Assembly (NCBI RefSeq): GCF_016086655.4
Contig: NC_052144.2
Span: forward strand, 33,511,896-33,575,895
Direction: 5' to 3'
Length of the DNA: 64,000 nt
Source of the DNA: Lepeophtheirus salmonis
Taxonomy: Eukaryota > Arthropoda > Copepoda > Siphonostomatoida > Caligidae
The position numbers and the translations under genes are program-made. This document shows, one piece after another, positions 1 to 11,639 of this stretch. The stretch's first letter is position 1; each line of letters starts with the position of its first letter. The notes under the pieces were generated by a model that saw only the letters and a program-made list of their open reading frames with translations, did no database searches and was not told the origin of the DNA.

Positions 1-246
1 ATAACAAATTTTTTCCATAAAAAAATTCCAATATTACATTTTTTGGAATTTTTTTTCCAAAAATCTATAGATATTTATAAAAAAAATTATTTTTTTCTGT
101 GATGCATAATTTGCCCGAATTACCTTTTTTTAAGAAAGGATACCTTTGGAAAAACTATTAGCCCTATTTTAGTAAAAAATTTCCATCCTGACAAAAAAGA
201 AATCTAGTAAAAAACAATTATTCATTATTTCGGGGGGACGCCCCTC
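1..246. repeat. Dispersed family 1 copy, cut by the window start
   Basis: The stretch alternates runs of T and A of the type 'tttttggaattttttttccaaaaa', which is the body of dispersed family 1. It ends at 231-246 with cggggggacgcccctc, a degraded form of the family end CCTGCGGACGCCCCTG. The left end lies outside the window. No reading frame is present. Confidence 0.6.
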
Positions 247-909
247 TCTTATTATCCTTTTTAATTTCGTTCCTAATCTCAAAAAAAAAAAAAAAAAAAA
301 AAATTGTACAAATGGACATTTCAAAGGGATTTTCAATTTTAATTACTTATATTTTATTAGAACATGACAGTTTATAATTAGGATCAAGTAGTATTCAATA
401 CAGGTGTTAAATTCAGGATATATTGGAATCAGTTGATATGTAATGAAAAGTATCAACTATAAGCCCCCAAGATCAATTATGATGGAATGTATGACGTGAG
501 TAAAAATGCTCTGTAGATAAATTGCTACAAAAAACTGTTTAATTCATCCTAACCATCATTAAATACACGTATTATTACATGTACGATATCAAAGGGAAAG
601 AAATAAACAAGAGGCCCCCAGGTAGAGATATTTTCTTTGCAAAAAGTATATTTATATAATAAAAAACTTTTACAGTCCAAGGACAATGAAGGTACACACT
701 CACAACATGTACAAAAAAAAGTAACAACTACGATTGGTACCGATTATGTACCTTGTGGAATTTACGTAATATATAATACAAAGCCGATTGAAGCAGAATA
801 TTTACGACGTAGGAGAAACTTAGAGGGGATTAGATTCAAAGGATGATGACAACGCCTTTGGATTCTCTATGTATGCACAACAATATATGTGGTTTTGCTA
901 ACTTATATA
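247..909. other. Unassigned AT-rich spacer
   Basis: It holds a 23-base A run at 281-303 and otherwise unremarkable AT-rich sequence. A 69-codon frame at 637-846 has no recognisable motif and is not called as a gene. Confidence 0.5.
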
Positions 910-911
910 TA

Positions 912-1717
912 CCGAGTGGTCCATTAAAATCTGAACACTTTGAATTTTAAACTTTAACAAAATATAATTTATTACTTAACAATAGAATTAATACTATACA
1001 TAGATGTGGATCCGAGCTCTCTTAATCATTAATGTGGCCGCCCTTAGTGGCATTTATGGCTTCCAGGCGGAGGCAGAAGGACTGTCACCTGCTGTGGATT
1101 TAGTCCTATGTGATTGCGTCCCAGTGCTACCTAACGGTGGCTTTGAAGGCCTCGGTGTTTAGATGAAGGGCACTGCAGCTCTTCACCTAGATGTACATCT
1201 AAATGGTGTAGTCGAGGGGGGCAAAAGTGTCAATAGACTCATTCAAGAGTCTTACAATGGATGAAATTGGTTTCTTTCAGTGCTGGTGTCAAAAGTGGCC
1301 TCTCTACGCTCACGAGGCTCTTTTAATACACTTTTTCGATAGCTCCCTTGATAGTCTGAAGTGAAAGTCGAGATCTCTTTGATGGACCCTCATGAACTTG
1401 AGGGGATTGGCCTGAGCTGTTTTCTTAAATCTTCCGTGTCCAGTTTGGTCTTTTTGACATAGCCCTTCTTCCTCTCTAATGGTTCGGACTTACTGACGGC
1501 GTAGACGATGGTCGTAGAGATGCCGAACTGCTTGGAGTGCGCGAATGGAAATTCGTCGAACACGTTCAAGTGGCATAGCTTTCTACTTGTACGAAAGGTA
1601 GAGAGCTCAGCTTTATTTTTATTTTGTAACTAATTATATATGTTTTAATATATGAAAAATATGAATCTTCATTTACTATTGAATTAGTAAGTGTTCAGAT
1701 TTCAATGGATCACCCAG
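912..1717 (-). mobile_element. Internally deleted mariner-like element with TIRs and TA target duplication
   Basis: The left end after the TA at 910-911 (ccgagtggtccattaaaatc) and the reverse complement of the right end before the TA at 1718-1719 (ctgggtgatccattgaaatc) match over about 28 bases, continuing with tgaacactt on both sides. This is the TIR plus TA duplication typical of Tc1/mariner elements. The element is about 806 bp, shorter than the roughly 1.3 kb expected of a mariner. It carries only both ends of a transposase, on the minus strand, so it is a dead internally deleted derivative. Confidence 0.85.
1022..1600 (-). pseudogene. Mariner transposase remnant
   Basis: Read on the minus strand, the 3' part encodes SFCLRLEAINATKGGHIND followed by a stop codon at 1024-1022, which is the usual mariner transposase C-terminus. 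Just upstream, LNTEAFKATV and HWDAI match the region before it, with stops between them. The 5' part (about 1600-1330) keeps helix-turn-helix-like and linker remnants such as KSEPLERKKGYVKKT, then breaks frame. The central catalytic core is missing. The pieces are in several frames with stop codons, so no active transposase can be made. It lies inside the TIR-bounded element 912-1717. Confidence 0.8.
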
Positions 1718-1719
1718 TA

Positions 1720-2655
1720 CATATAAAAAGGTATGACAATTTTAGGGATTTTTTTCTTCTTCTTTATATAGCGCCTTTGTTTGATGATGATTTTTCTTTA
1801 TTTCTCTTATTTTTTTTATTAGTTCTTTACCTTTTGGTTTTGGTAAAAAGGGCTACCAGTTCTACCACAGAGAATCATAGCCACCAACAATAAGAATGAC
1901 TTGAAGGGTTTATTTGGCTTTTTCTTTATACATATTTAGTAATCAACTTACTCAGAAACAAGTTTCATATTATATATATATAATAAATATCTGAACAGAT
2001 TTTGAGGTCCCTCAAATATATTATAATGTGTACTAACTTAGCCTTAATATTGTAGTATTTATATATTTTTATAAAATACTGAAGATACTTATTTAATAGG
2101 CAACTTAAGAAACGAGTTTGTATTGTGACTATCTACGCTCGGTTCCTCTGCAAAAATATACTAACAGGACTACCTACCTATGTAAGTTTAGAGGACAAAG
2201 ACACACGTTTGATGATGAATGCTATGTAAAGGTCGTCTCTGCCTCTTCTATCTTCTTATGAACCATAAAAACCTTATTTATTTGCTTTTTTTGATGAATC
2301 ATTTTTCTCGCTAAATAAATATATAAAATATTTCGTTCTTATGTATAGAAAAAGGCAATAATATTTCGCAAGAATATTAAGAATAACTATGTGCTGTAGA
2401 CCCGAGGTGCTCTTATGTAATCCTAACACATGTTCCTAGATAATATATATTAAGTATGTAGTGCCTTAAGGAAGGAAACTGTCTCATAGTGCCAGCTCAT
2501 AATATCTACAGATCTACTAATGTTCCATGGATTTCAAGTTTTGATATAATTTCACTCTGAGATTTGTATGTGACGTCATTTAACTGAGTTAATGAGAGTT
2601 GATAAATGGGGAGCAATATATATCAGCCAAATATATTGGATTGTTCACTTCAGAC
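1720..2655. other. Unassigned AT-rich spacer
   Basis: I see no gene. There is a short TA run near 1972-1983 and a TGACGTCA octamer at 2571-2578. The 62-codon frame at 1705-1893 begins inside the mariner TIR and is dominated by L/F/V from T-rich DNA. Confidence 0.5.
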
Positions 2656-2790
2656 CAGTGGTGCCGGAATTTTAATATATTTGCAAGTGGGAACACCATA
2701 ATGACGTAGCTTTACATTTTTATTATAGAACTATTACTCTTAGTAAAAAAAAAATTAATAATAAATAAATAGGTGCCAATGGCCGTGCTT
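2656..2790 (+). mobile_element. hAT-like element fragment
   Basis: It begins cagtggtgccggaa and continues atatatttgcaagtgggaa, which matches the start of the element near 52746 (ccgaatatatttgcaagtgg). The phrase gtgccaatggccgtgcttc near 2773 resembles ggggccaatggtccttttg of that element. CAGTGGT/CAGGGGT starts are usual for hAT-type termini. No right end or 8-bp duplication is visible. Confidence 0.4.
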
Positions 2791-3274
2791 CTGACAAAAG
2801 ATTTAAACGGTAGCTTGTTTTGAGGGTTTTATGATGGGAGTAGAGGTCCCACAATGCGATTCTAAATCAGACGTGAAATGCGTGAGAATGTAATATTCGG
2901 GGAAATTATGTTAGACTTGAAAGCGGTCTTTTATGCGTACGCTGCTTGATCTTTTTTGCCATTATCCATGGCCTATCTATATATTGCTACTTGAGAATAT
3001 AAAGTTCCCATTTGGTCATTTCCTAATTGGAGCAAATTTTTCGATCTTCAAAATATAAGAATCCCAACCTAGGACAACATGATTACATTGATAAAAGCCA
3101 CAATATTAGAAGTCATGACAAAAAAAAAAAATTAAAGTCTGTTTTGGATAATAAAAACATTTGTCCCTTGTAAGTGATAATCAATATATGTATATAATCT
3201 CACCAGAAGGACATTTTTATCCTTTAGTAACAGTAATATATATGTAGATTGAAGAGTGGGGAATTTTAGCATTC
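2791..3274. other. Unassigned AT-rich spacer
   Basis: There is no convincing coding or RNA feature. A 12-base A run sits near 3120. Confidence 0.45.
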
Positions 3275-3625
3275 GATTATTTGAATGGTATGCTTATTTT
3301 AATAGTGAGAGACATTGTATGAACAAAAGAATTAAGTGCTTGGGGAAGAAAAATGCAGAGTATAACACCATCCCACTATTAAGACTGGGGTTGGAAACAT
3401 TGATTTTTGGGAGTGTTTCTCTACTAAGGGAAAATGATGACTTAACCGCATTGAATGGAGGATAAATAAGGACCATGCAATCTGAAAATCTTGGTTGACA
3501 AACACTTTCCTTCTGAAAGTGGGTCGTTCAGGAAGAAAATGAGCCAAAACATTCGATCAACGGATCCAAAGAGTAATTCAAGTGAAAGCCGCCCATTAAG
3601 GTATAGGACCTCGTATTACTTAGAA
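3275..3625 (+). pseudogene. Tc1-like transposon remnant (internally deleted)
   Basis: The 5' non-coding part (ttgaatggtatgcttatttt, then agtgagagacat) runs directly into the middle of a Tc1-type transposase. GKKNAEYNTIP corresponds to the usual 'WRKKNAEY-PKNTIPTVKHGGG' region. Further on, VQEENEPKHSINGSKE, then stop, then FK corresponds to the catalytic 'FQQDNDPKHTA' block. The second catalytic Asp is Glu here, and there are stops and frame breaks. The N-terminal DNA-binding half is absent. The same junction of non-coding leader to mid-transposase occurs at 38375-38516, so both derive from one deleted subfamily. The element cannot encode active enzyme. Confidence 0.75.
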
Positions 3626-4768
3626 ATCTTTATCAGTGAGCTGACAAAACTTACAAAATCGGCATGGGATGCCACAATGAACTTACAGATAGGTATATGT
3701 GATACCTATCCAATGAATTGGATCCGTATTCATCCCTATCGACATAAGGGTACAATGTAATACGACCTGATAGAAGGACAACATGCGATAAACGATGTGT
3801 TTTAAAATGCATTTCGTCATAACTAGATTTAAACAGTAAATGCAGTTTCTATCATTCCAAACATCTAATACTTGGTTGTCTACTTTGATGTACTTAATAC
3901 GCGTATACAGGTTATTTTATAGGAGTAGGAAGGACAATTGTAGATATATAAATAATCATGGAACGAGATAAATGTTGCAAAATATAGCGTTAATAAGAGT
4001 AGAAATAAAAATACAAAAAGCAATAAGGAAATAAGTCTCCTTATTCTTAAGGAATAATGACCTTCAACAACATACTTTTTGTAGGTATCTAAATACAAAT
4101 AAGAACACAATCTCCTCTAACGGTACGACAAAAAGGAAGGTAAATCCATTCAAAAATTTGCAAATAATAAAATTGCAGAACTTATTGGCCTGTGTGTTCC
4201 TAACCCACAGCAACAAAAACTAGTGTAGTATTTTAACGGTACTCCTTTTTTTTAATTCCTTGTCTAGGAGTTTTGGCCTTGAAAGTTAAGTATGTTTATA
4301 TTTAACATACATCAGGCCTGGGGTCTGCAAAAAAAAAGAATGAGGCGTCTAGTCGACAGACTTGTTTTGTATAATATAATATTATTTCGGGAGTGCAGTG
4401 GCATTGTATTTTTTTTCTTCTTCGTGAGGGATGAACGTCTGCTGTGGATATTACATATTGTCTTGTAGGTAAAAAGGAACACTGTCTAGAATCCAGAGAG
4501 ACACAAATATTAAAAAAAAAAACTTACCTCACTAAAAATTATTAACGATAAAAAGAGTAAAAATATAAAAATTGACGTATATTTGAGTATAAAAATACAA
4601 ATTCTCTTTAAAATATTTGTAAATAAAATACATAGAACGAGCCAGTTAAAAAATAATATTATCTAAGAAGGTAAAGAAGGCACAGGGTAAAAATATACAG
4701 AAAAATTGGCAGTTTATCGGTATATAAAAAAATAAAAGAGTATTACAAAGCATGGGTTGGAACTACCA

Positions 4769-4789
4769 AGAGAGAGAGAGAGAGAGAGA
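4769..4789. repeat. (AG)n microsatellite
   Basis: An uninterrupted AG dinucleotide run is seen directly in the sequence. Confidence 0.9.
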
Positions 4790-5767
4790 ATACTTGTTTT
4801 TATTTTGTCTTCTTCTTTTCCAAGGCATAGAGTCCTCCTCTATGACATCATTTTTAACAACATTCATTAGAATTAATAATTCAAAAAATTTTATTTAAAA
4901 ATTTGTTAAAGCTATATTTTTTTTTCTCAAAAAAATATTTTATTTATTTATCTGATATGGACGACGAGGACGTGTTGTGTTCGTGAGCACCAAGGGGTTT
5001 CATCTGGTTGAACGGATAGATAATCACTGACTTGGTCAGATTTTTTAAATATTTCTTTTAAATTCTCAATAATAATTATAATAATAAAAATATAAGTGAT
5101 GAAGGTAGAAAAAAAAATTCACACAAAAATTATGTTTAAAAAGAAAAGAAAATTTATTTTATACAAAAAAGGGGTGTTATTCTTTAATTTTTTTTCAAAA
5201 AATATGATTAAGAAATTCGGAAAATGGACTGGTAACTATTTGGTTTTCAAATTCAATTTTGGAAATGGATTGATTTTGTTTTTTTAAGTCTATTTCCGAA
5301 AGATGCCCAAGGTATATATATATATATTTAAAGTATATGTAATATTATGTAATGATTTGTTTTTTTTATTTATTTTGTATTATGTGAATGGTTCAGAAAC
5401 TTTGTTTCTGATTATTTATGTGGGTTTTATTTTAAAAATATTATTTTTGGGGTGTAAAGTCTACAGACTTTTCAGACTATAACATAACTGACTACGATAA
5501 TTTGAATAAATAATAAGATATGATATTGGGGAAAAAATGCCTCGAGAAAAAAATTAATGTAAAACTTTGGGTTTTTTTGAGCATCAAAATTAAGAGAAAT
5601 GCCATTTGTGAATATTGTGTTGGCTCAAAAAAATTGTTTTAAAGAGTCACATAGATTATATAAAATAGGTAACTTGATAAGTTTATCTGTTTCAACAACT
5701 TTAATATAAGTTATTGCTTGTACACTACTTATAATGCGGAGAAAGTGTTTGGTTGGTAACTTATAAT

Positions 5768-5796
5768 TGATTGGTTGGTTGGTTGGTTGGTTGGTA
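5768..5796. repeat. (TTGG)n microsatellite
   Basis: Six or so tandem TTGG units lie about 110-130 bases past the stop codon of the minus-strand BTB gene, so they are probably in its 3' UTR, where the transcript would read (CCAA)n. Confidence 0.85.
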
Positions 5797-5901
5797 ACTA
5801 TGGGTAAAGAGTTGATTACAAGAATTGAAGAAGTGGTAACTACAATTTATAGGGTTGAGAGTTATTGTTCTTGCTTTGAGAGAATTGATTTTTTTTAAAA
5901 A

Positions 5902-8064
5902 TTAGTTGACAATAGTAGGGGAAGGTTCTTGCTTAGGTACTGTCATGGATACCGCTGATGAGGGGGGAGCAGGGGATCCAGGTAGAGATGATGCTGAGCT
6001 TCCATTGGAACTAAGGGATCCACCCCATCCATGGACTGCTCTTAAATGAGCCGTCATATTATCTTTGCGATTAAACTTTTTGGAGCAGACAGTACATGGG
6101 TATGACTTTCGATTGAGATGAGTGGTTACATAATGCCTGTGGAAGTTGGAGGGATGGGTGTAGGCATTATTACAGACCTTGCATCGGTATGTGTTGCCCT
6201 CTTGGATACAAAAACTACGAATACTGATGGGATTCACATTTCCGCCATTCTCTGACTTGACAGGAGAGGAAGGTCCGGCGTTTTGAGAAGAGTTTATAGC
6301 TGCTTGTGCTGCCTGCTGTTGCTGCTTGGAATATATAGCTGCTGCAATTTCAGCCTCGTGGAGTTGTATAGATGCCAAATAGGAGGAAGATCGCTCTGCA
6401 GCGGATAAAAGAGCTGCTGAAGCACCACTTAGCTTCCCATGGATGGATGATTCTGGATCACAGAGACCTCCACTTCCATATAACCCGTTGGCCAATCGCT
6501 CTTCCCAAAACTTTTTCATGTCCATTCCGGGAGGGGAAATGATTTGCTTTGCGTTCATGGATATGGTTGTTTCTTCGTCAGAGGACGGAGGTGGAGTATT
6601 GTGGAGAGAGAGATTCGTTCTATTTAATAAATCAGATTTCTTTAAAGAGAGATTTTCGGGTTGATCAATTTCTGTGGTTGAATTGGGTAATTGATAGGAG
6701 GAAGAGGAGGAGGAACCTCCTGGAGATCCATTGCTTTCTCTATCAAATTCGCCTGAGCTACGGTCATCCAAATACTGCCTTTTCTTTAGAGGTCGAATTG
6801 TACTTCCGTGAACTGTATGAATAGTAACCCCGATTGTAATTAACTTTTCTTTAGTAAGGAATAATATTTGTTGAAGAGACAAAAATAAGAGTAGAAAGAG
6901 AGAGAGAGAGAAAATTGGGGGAAAAAAGTATTACAAAATTGTTTGTTTCCCTGTCTTTGAAGCTTAACCCTCACCCAAAAAAAAAAAAAAAATGTACCGG
7001 AAAATGAAAAAAAAGGATGATCGGAAAATGACTCACCTGAACTTCTTCCGTCAATGCTGTCTGCCTCAGATGTAAAGTCTTGTGACTTACAATCTGCTTA
7101 CATAAAAAGAAAGTGAGATAAAAAAAATTCAATTAGAATGAGGGATTGAGAGGTATTTAAGAGAATTTAGGATAAGCGTGATTATTACCTGGTGGCGTGG
7201 ATTCACTTCTCTCCGGTAATTCCTATTGAAAAAGAAAGAAAGAAAGAAATTGTTTAGAGATGTCAAATAGAACAACTGAGTCTATCTTCTCACCTTATGG
7301 TTCTTGGATTCACACCGATTTTCATCGTTGATTTCAGCATCAGAGAGTCCTGATGCAAGAGGAACGGCTTCGCTCCCTGATAGTCTACGGGGTCTGCCAC
7401 GTTTTCTTTTAGGTCCCAAAGAGAAGTTGGATGCACTGCTGGACGGGGGATTTGGGGGAGGTGGCGGGGGTGGATTCACGAGGGGTGATGATGCCATTCT
7501 TTTAAGAGGTGATGTTAGATGTGGAACGAGATGATCTGGGGATAAAAGTCCAGTGAGACCCGTGAGTGCACTCAAATATCCCGCAGCACCAGACAAGGAA
7601 TTTGTTGAGCCCCCTGTTATGCCAGCAGAAGATACTGAAGGAGAAGAGGATGAAGGAGGTGGAATATGGACAGGAGACTGCTTGGATTCTTTACATTCCT
7701 GAACTTCGGCTAATCCCTTAATCTTGAGTCCTTCTGCCACTTTGAGGAGGGAACTCAGGTTCTCCTGATCCACACTCACTTCTCCTCGATACATGAATTC
7801 AAGAAGAGCCTTCATCTCACTATAACGAACATCTCGAAGGAACACAATAGGATGACGGTCAGGCGTGTTGTAGAGCATACTTTGAAAATAGGGGGAACAG
7901 GCTGATAGAACCATTTTATGGGCTTTCAACTGAAGTCCCTCCACTGCAAGCGTCACATCCACAAAAGCTTCATGATTTAATAAATCCTCAAACACAGAGA
8001 GTAAGTTGTGTTGGTGATTATTCCAACGGAGGCAGTACTGTTGAGGTTGTTGATTTCCAGACAT
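5902..8064 (-). CDS. ab: BTB/POZ C2H2 zinc-finger transcription factor, Abrupt-like
   Basis: Four coding exons join as 8064-7294, 7222-7189, 7096-7037 and 6812-5902, giving 591 residues. Donors read AAG|GTGAG, CAG|GTAAT and CAG|GTGAG; acceptors read TAG, AAG and CAG. All junctions keep frame (phases 0, 1, 1). The start ATG has A at -3 and an in-frame TAA at 8079-8077. Residues about 8-121 form a BTB domain of the insect ttk/lola/broad group (CLRWNNHQ at 11-18, VDVTLA 35-40, SACSPYF 54-60). A Ser/Pro-rich linker follows, with an AT-hook-like KRKRGRPRR at 219-227. The last exon is Q/A-rich and then holds two C2H2 fingers (C499, C502, H515, H520; C528, C531, H544, H549). BTB should mediate dimerisation and corepressor binding, and the fingers DNA recognition, in the nucleus. 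The finger block and its lead-in FCIQEG resemble Drosophila Abrupt as I remember it; the BTB alone would also fit Lola or Bric-a-brac. 5' UTR exons may lie beyond 8079 and are not resolved. Confidence 0.88.
6813..7036 (-). other. Third coding intron of the BTB gene
   Basis: It runs from GTGAGT to ATTCATACAG, 224 bp. A good branch-point match, TTACTAA, lies about 40 nt before the acceptor. It contains (CT)n on the transcript strand (plus-strand AG run near 6897-6911). An in-frame AUG reading through the intron 3' end (from 6882) is open but is judged intronic. Confidence 0.7.
7093..7098 (-). promoter_or_regulatory. NAGNAG tandem splice acceptor in exon 3
   Basis: On the minus strand the intron ends ...TATGTAAGCAG followed by ATTGTAAGTC. 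Splicing after the first AG starts the exon at 7096 (adds Ala, then Asp); splicing after the second starts it at 7093 (Asp only). Both keep the frame, so the two products differ by one residue. Confidence 0.6.
7230..7248. repeat. (GAAA)n tract forming a polypyrimidine tract
   Basis: On the transcript strand this is a TTTC repeat immediately before the TTCAATAG acceptor of exon 2, so the microsatellite doubles as the polypyrimidine tract of that intron. Confidence 0.7.
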
Positions 8065-9964
8065 GTTTTTTATTTTTTATTTGTTCTTATTAGTTTCGTA
8101 TGATGACTGTACTTATTTGGTACTTTAGGTAGTAGGTATGAAGTATTTAAATGTAGGAGTTTTGGAAGGGATCAAATAGGGGCTTTTATTATTACTATGC
8201 AGTTTTTACTTCTCTCCAATTATCTCCATCAATTTTTAAAATTATTCAGACCTAAAAAACAATAAGAAAAAAAAACAAAGCATTACTACGTGAACAAAAA
8301 AAAAAGCAATTTTCATAAGAAATATGAAATAAATAACATATAATAATTTCTACCTGGAATTGTTGCCTTAAAAAAATAAATATGTATGTTCTTTTTACAA
8401 CCCTCTTCCCTCTGTTAGGGTATTTTTTAACCCTTTACTCAAATGGGTTTTTTGACTTACACATTCAAGAGAAGGGGAGTAGGCTATATAATATAAATAT
8501 ATGTAGATACACCTGTGATAGTATGCGGGAAACCACATCCAGGATGATAATGATGGCGAAGGGAATTTTTGAGCAAAAAAAAGCAACGAAAAAACGTACA
8601 TTCAACTCAGGTAAAATGTTATATTTCTTTAACTTATACACTATGCTAAGAAAGGATAAACCGGTCGTGCCTGATTACGTAATGGAGGCCCCCCCCCTAA
8701 AGTAACTCATTCTGAACGAAGAGGAGAAGAAGGAGTAGGCAAAGAATGTATGTATGTCCCCTTGATAGAATTTGGCAATGCAAAGGAAGGTCCCTTTGTA
8801 GAAAATGCAGTACTTGGTGCAACATAAAATGAATGGCATTTGGAGTTGGTATAACTTACAGATAATTTGGATAAGGAGTAGTATGCTGCTCCCAAGTACA
8901 GAATGGATGGATTGTTTTTAAGGGAATTTGATTCCACTGATTGTTGTTGCTCATATAATTATATTATAAGTAATAATTTGTTGACTTAATCTTGACTAAG
9001 ACAGTTTGCGGGTTGGTAACTTTGAGTTTAATAAAATGTTTTAGAGAATGAGTAGAAGAACAAGAAGAAGAGAGGTTCTCACTTCCACATGTCTGGATTT
9101 GAAACTGTCGTATGATGGTGGAATATTATTATATAATTCAGACAACAAAAAAATATTTAAAAAAATCCTAGACACGGGCACGCCGAGTGCGGAGAGATTC
9201 TTATTCATCACCATGGACTACAACATCATCACAACATATGTTGTTAGGCCCTTTAAAATGCCTTAAGGCAGGTAAAAAAAGCAACATACACACACACATA
9301 TGTATACATATACAAGGGTTAAGGACCTCTGAGGCAACAGGTAAAAACGGGGCGCTGATGATGAAGGGGGGCGCCTTAATAATGCAAAATGAAGTCACTG
9401 AACTAAGGGCCCCCTGATACAGTTAAATATTTCTTTAAAAATAAAAAAATATGATGATAATAATTTGTTCATTTGTTGATGGAGAATGAGATACACGGAT
9501 GCTGCTGCGTTAATTAACTTTAGGCAATCTTAAGGATGGAACAAAAGTACAAATTCATGGAGGGTGGAGGCTCACTCCAAAACTAATCAAATGATAATGA
9601 CCTTAGTTAAAAGTTAGTCAATTAAGAAGGCAAGAGTCATAACTAAGTAAATACATTATAATAATATGTAATGTTTTGTAAAACAAGTTTGATATTAGAA
9701 GACAACACGGGGAAAAAAATCCTTAGGTCGATGACTTTGAAAAATTGGGAGAAAAAAACTATCAAAATTAATATTTTATATATTTTAATAAATTGTCAAA
9801 TAACATGTGTGAAATGAAAAAATCACTAATAATTATCATTAAAGATGAAATACGATTGATATAAAAGAATGATAGTAATGTTTCCCTTCTTCAGGTAAGG
9901 AGGTTATCAACCCTTTTTATTGTTATTATTATTCAGGTAAGGGGGGTTGTAAATCCACACAGAT

Positions 9965-9982
9965 AGAGAGAGAGAGAGAGAG
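9965..9982. repeat. (AG)n microsatellite
   Basis: A direct AG dinucleotide run is visible. Confidence 0.9.
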
Positions 9983-10599
9983 GGAAAAAATATAGTCACA
10001 CACAACAAAAACTTTTGACTAGGATTTACAATATAGTCTATGTATTAAAAATACTTTACCATTTGAAAATATCCTAAAATATATTGTCAAATTCAATGAC
10101 TAAAATAAATATTGAATACATATAGTACAAATGAACATGTATGTTTGAAATGACTTGCTCCTTCCTTAACCCTAACAAACTTATTTGTACAAAAATAATA
10201 AGAATAAGCCGAGGAGTACGAGCTCTAATACGAAGATATCACATCATCGTCAACAAACAACAGCAAGCATAAGGAGGAGGAGGAGGAGCGGGTAGGAGAA
10301 ATATCCTCAATAGCAGCACTGCAATAGGAGCAGACCGCAACAACAAACAACGGATAAAGGCGAGCGAGTTGCTGCATTAGCATTATTAAAGCAACAGGAT
10401 ACCTGCCGAACTTACTACTATTGCGGGCAGGCGTTTTACACGCCTAATTAACCGGCTTGGTCCTACTACAGTACTCTATAGTAGTATTAACAACATGGGA
10501 TAGTACGTAGTAGTACTATTTGTAATCATGATGAAAATGACTTGTGTGTGTGTGGTGTGGGGGGATTGAGGCAAAAAAAACACGACATAACAAACAGTC

Positions 10600-10624
10600 T
10601 CTCTTTCTTTCTTTCTTTCTTTCT
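10600..10624. repeat. (TTTC)n microsatellite
   Basis: Consecutive TTTC tetramers are visible, preceded by a short CT run. Confidence 0.85.
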
Positions 10625-11639
10625 ATACAACCCCCTCTCCCCTATCCTTCTACAAAAATGTATTTATAGAATTTTCTGGGGAAGTAATGATTTTGCGGAA
10701 TTTTAAGTATATTAATATATTTTTCTTCTCTCCTCTTACAAATATATATATATTTTTTTACTTTTAAAAAATAGGGAGAATATTCATAATGAAATAACTT
10801 TTTTTAGAATAAGTTCATCGTCCCTAAGGAGGGAGATGATTATTGTACAATGTAGATACCTACAAAATACGTATCGCCCGGTATACGATGATGATACACA
10901 ACGAGCTAAGATGAACCGTAGAAGAACTCTAAAAAGGCAAGTGCATATAAAGAGATGGGAAAAAAGAGGGAGAGAGTACAATAACCCTTGATGGTATTTG
11001 CCGTAAAATTAAATGCATTTCTTAAATGTAATTATATAATAGGAATATTTTTGGTTTTTTTCTTCTTTTGTTTCTTTCTTGCCTTTTAGAAAACCAGGGG
11101 CCCTTTTGATACCTTTATTTACATAATGCTAACTCATTTTTACGCATTTATTATGTATGTACTTATTTAATTGGATACGACTTTTTCCACTGTAACCGAG
11201 TGCATTATTCACTCATTGCAGGCAAGTAAATGTCAGGTGTATTTTCATTTCAATACCCCCGTACTACATAAGTAGTAAGAACCATAAAATATCTGATGAT
11301 AATAATATAAAATACGGATACAAAAGACGTTTTGCTAAAGGAGAGGGAGGGATTTAACCTGTTCCATGAAAGAACAGGGGATTTACCGCATATTCCGGTT
11401 TGGAGCAAAATAAAGGTACACAACAAAAAAAGGCAAAAAACTGAAGAACATGCAAAATTGGCCCGTTAGTTTATGGTACATGTTTGAGGAAATTCCTCTC
11501 TCATTGATGTATTATCTACAGGACTGTACGTAGAATAATGGGCATAGTTGAAAAAATACTTAAAGAAACATTTGACCGGCAAACTTTAGAATAAAAATAT
11601 CCAAAAATATGTTTTACTAAGTCAATCAAGTATAATGTA

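Larger units (their letters stand above)
3626..5901. other. Unassigned spacer and probable 3' flank of the BTB gene
   Basis: No gene is supported in this stretch. It holds an (AG)n run at 4769-4789 and many A/T runs. Downstream of the BTB gene on the minus strand, an AATAAA (plus-strand tttatt at 5426-5431) about 470 nt past the stop is a candidate polyadenylation signal, so part of 5430-5901 may be 3' UTR. The 76-codon minus-strand frame 4110-3880 is hydrophobic by AT bias only. Confidence 0.4.
8080..11637. other. Upstream flank of the BTB gene; unassigned
   Basis: No coding gene is supported. The stretch probably includes promoter or 5' UTR exons of the minus-strand BTB gene, but none can be fixed. 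It holds (AG)n at 9965-9982, GAG triplets near 10271-10287 and (TTTC)n near 10600-10624. A less AT-rich stretch at 10200-10460 stands out. Frames at 8382-8705 and 9187-9417 lack motifs. Confidence 0.45.

Noticed and set aside
6813..6882. Alternative start at 6882 for a zinc-finger-only protein
   Set aside because: The stretch 6882-6813 lies before a good CAG acceptor with a TACTAA branch site, and the upstream exons splice in frame to 6812, so it is best read as intron. A short isoform cannot be excluded.
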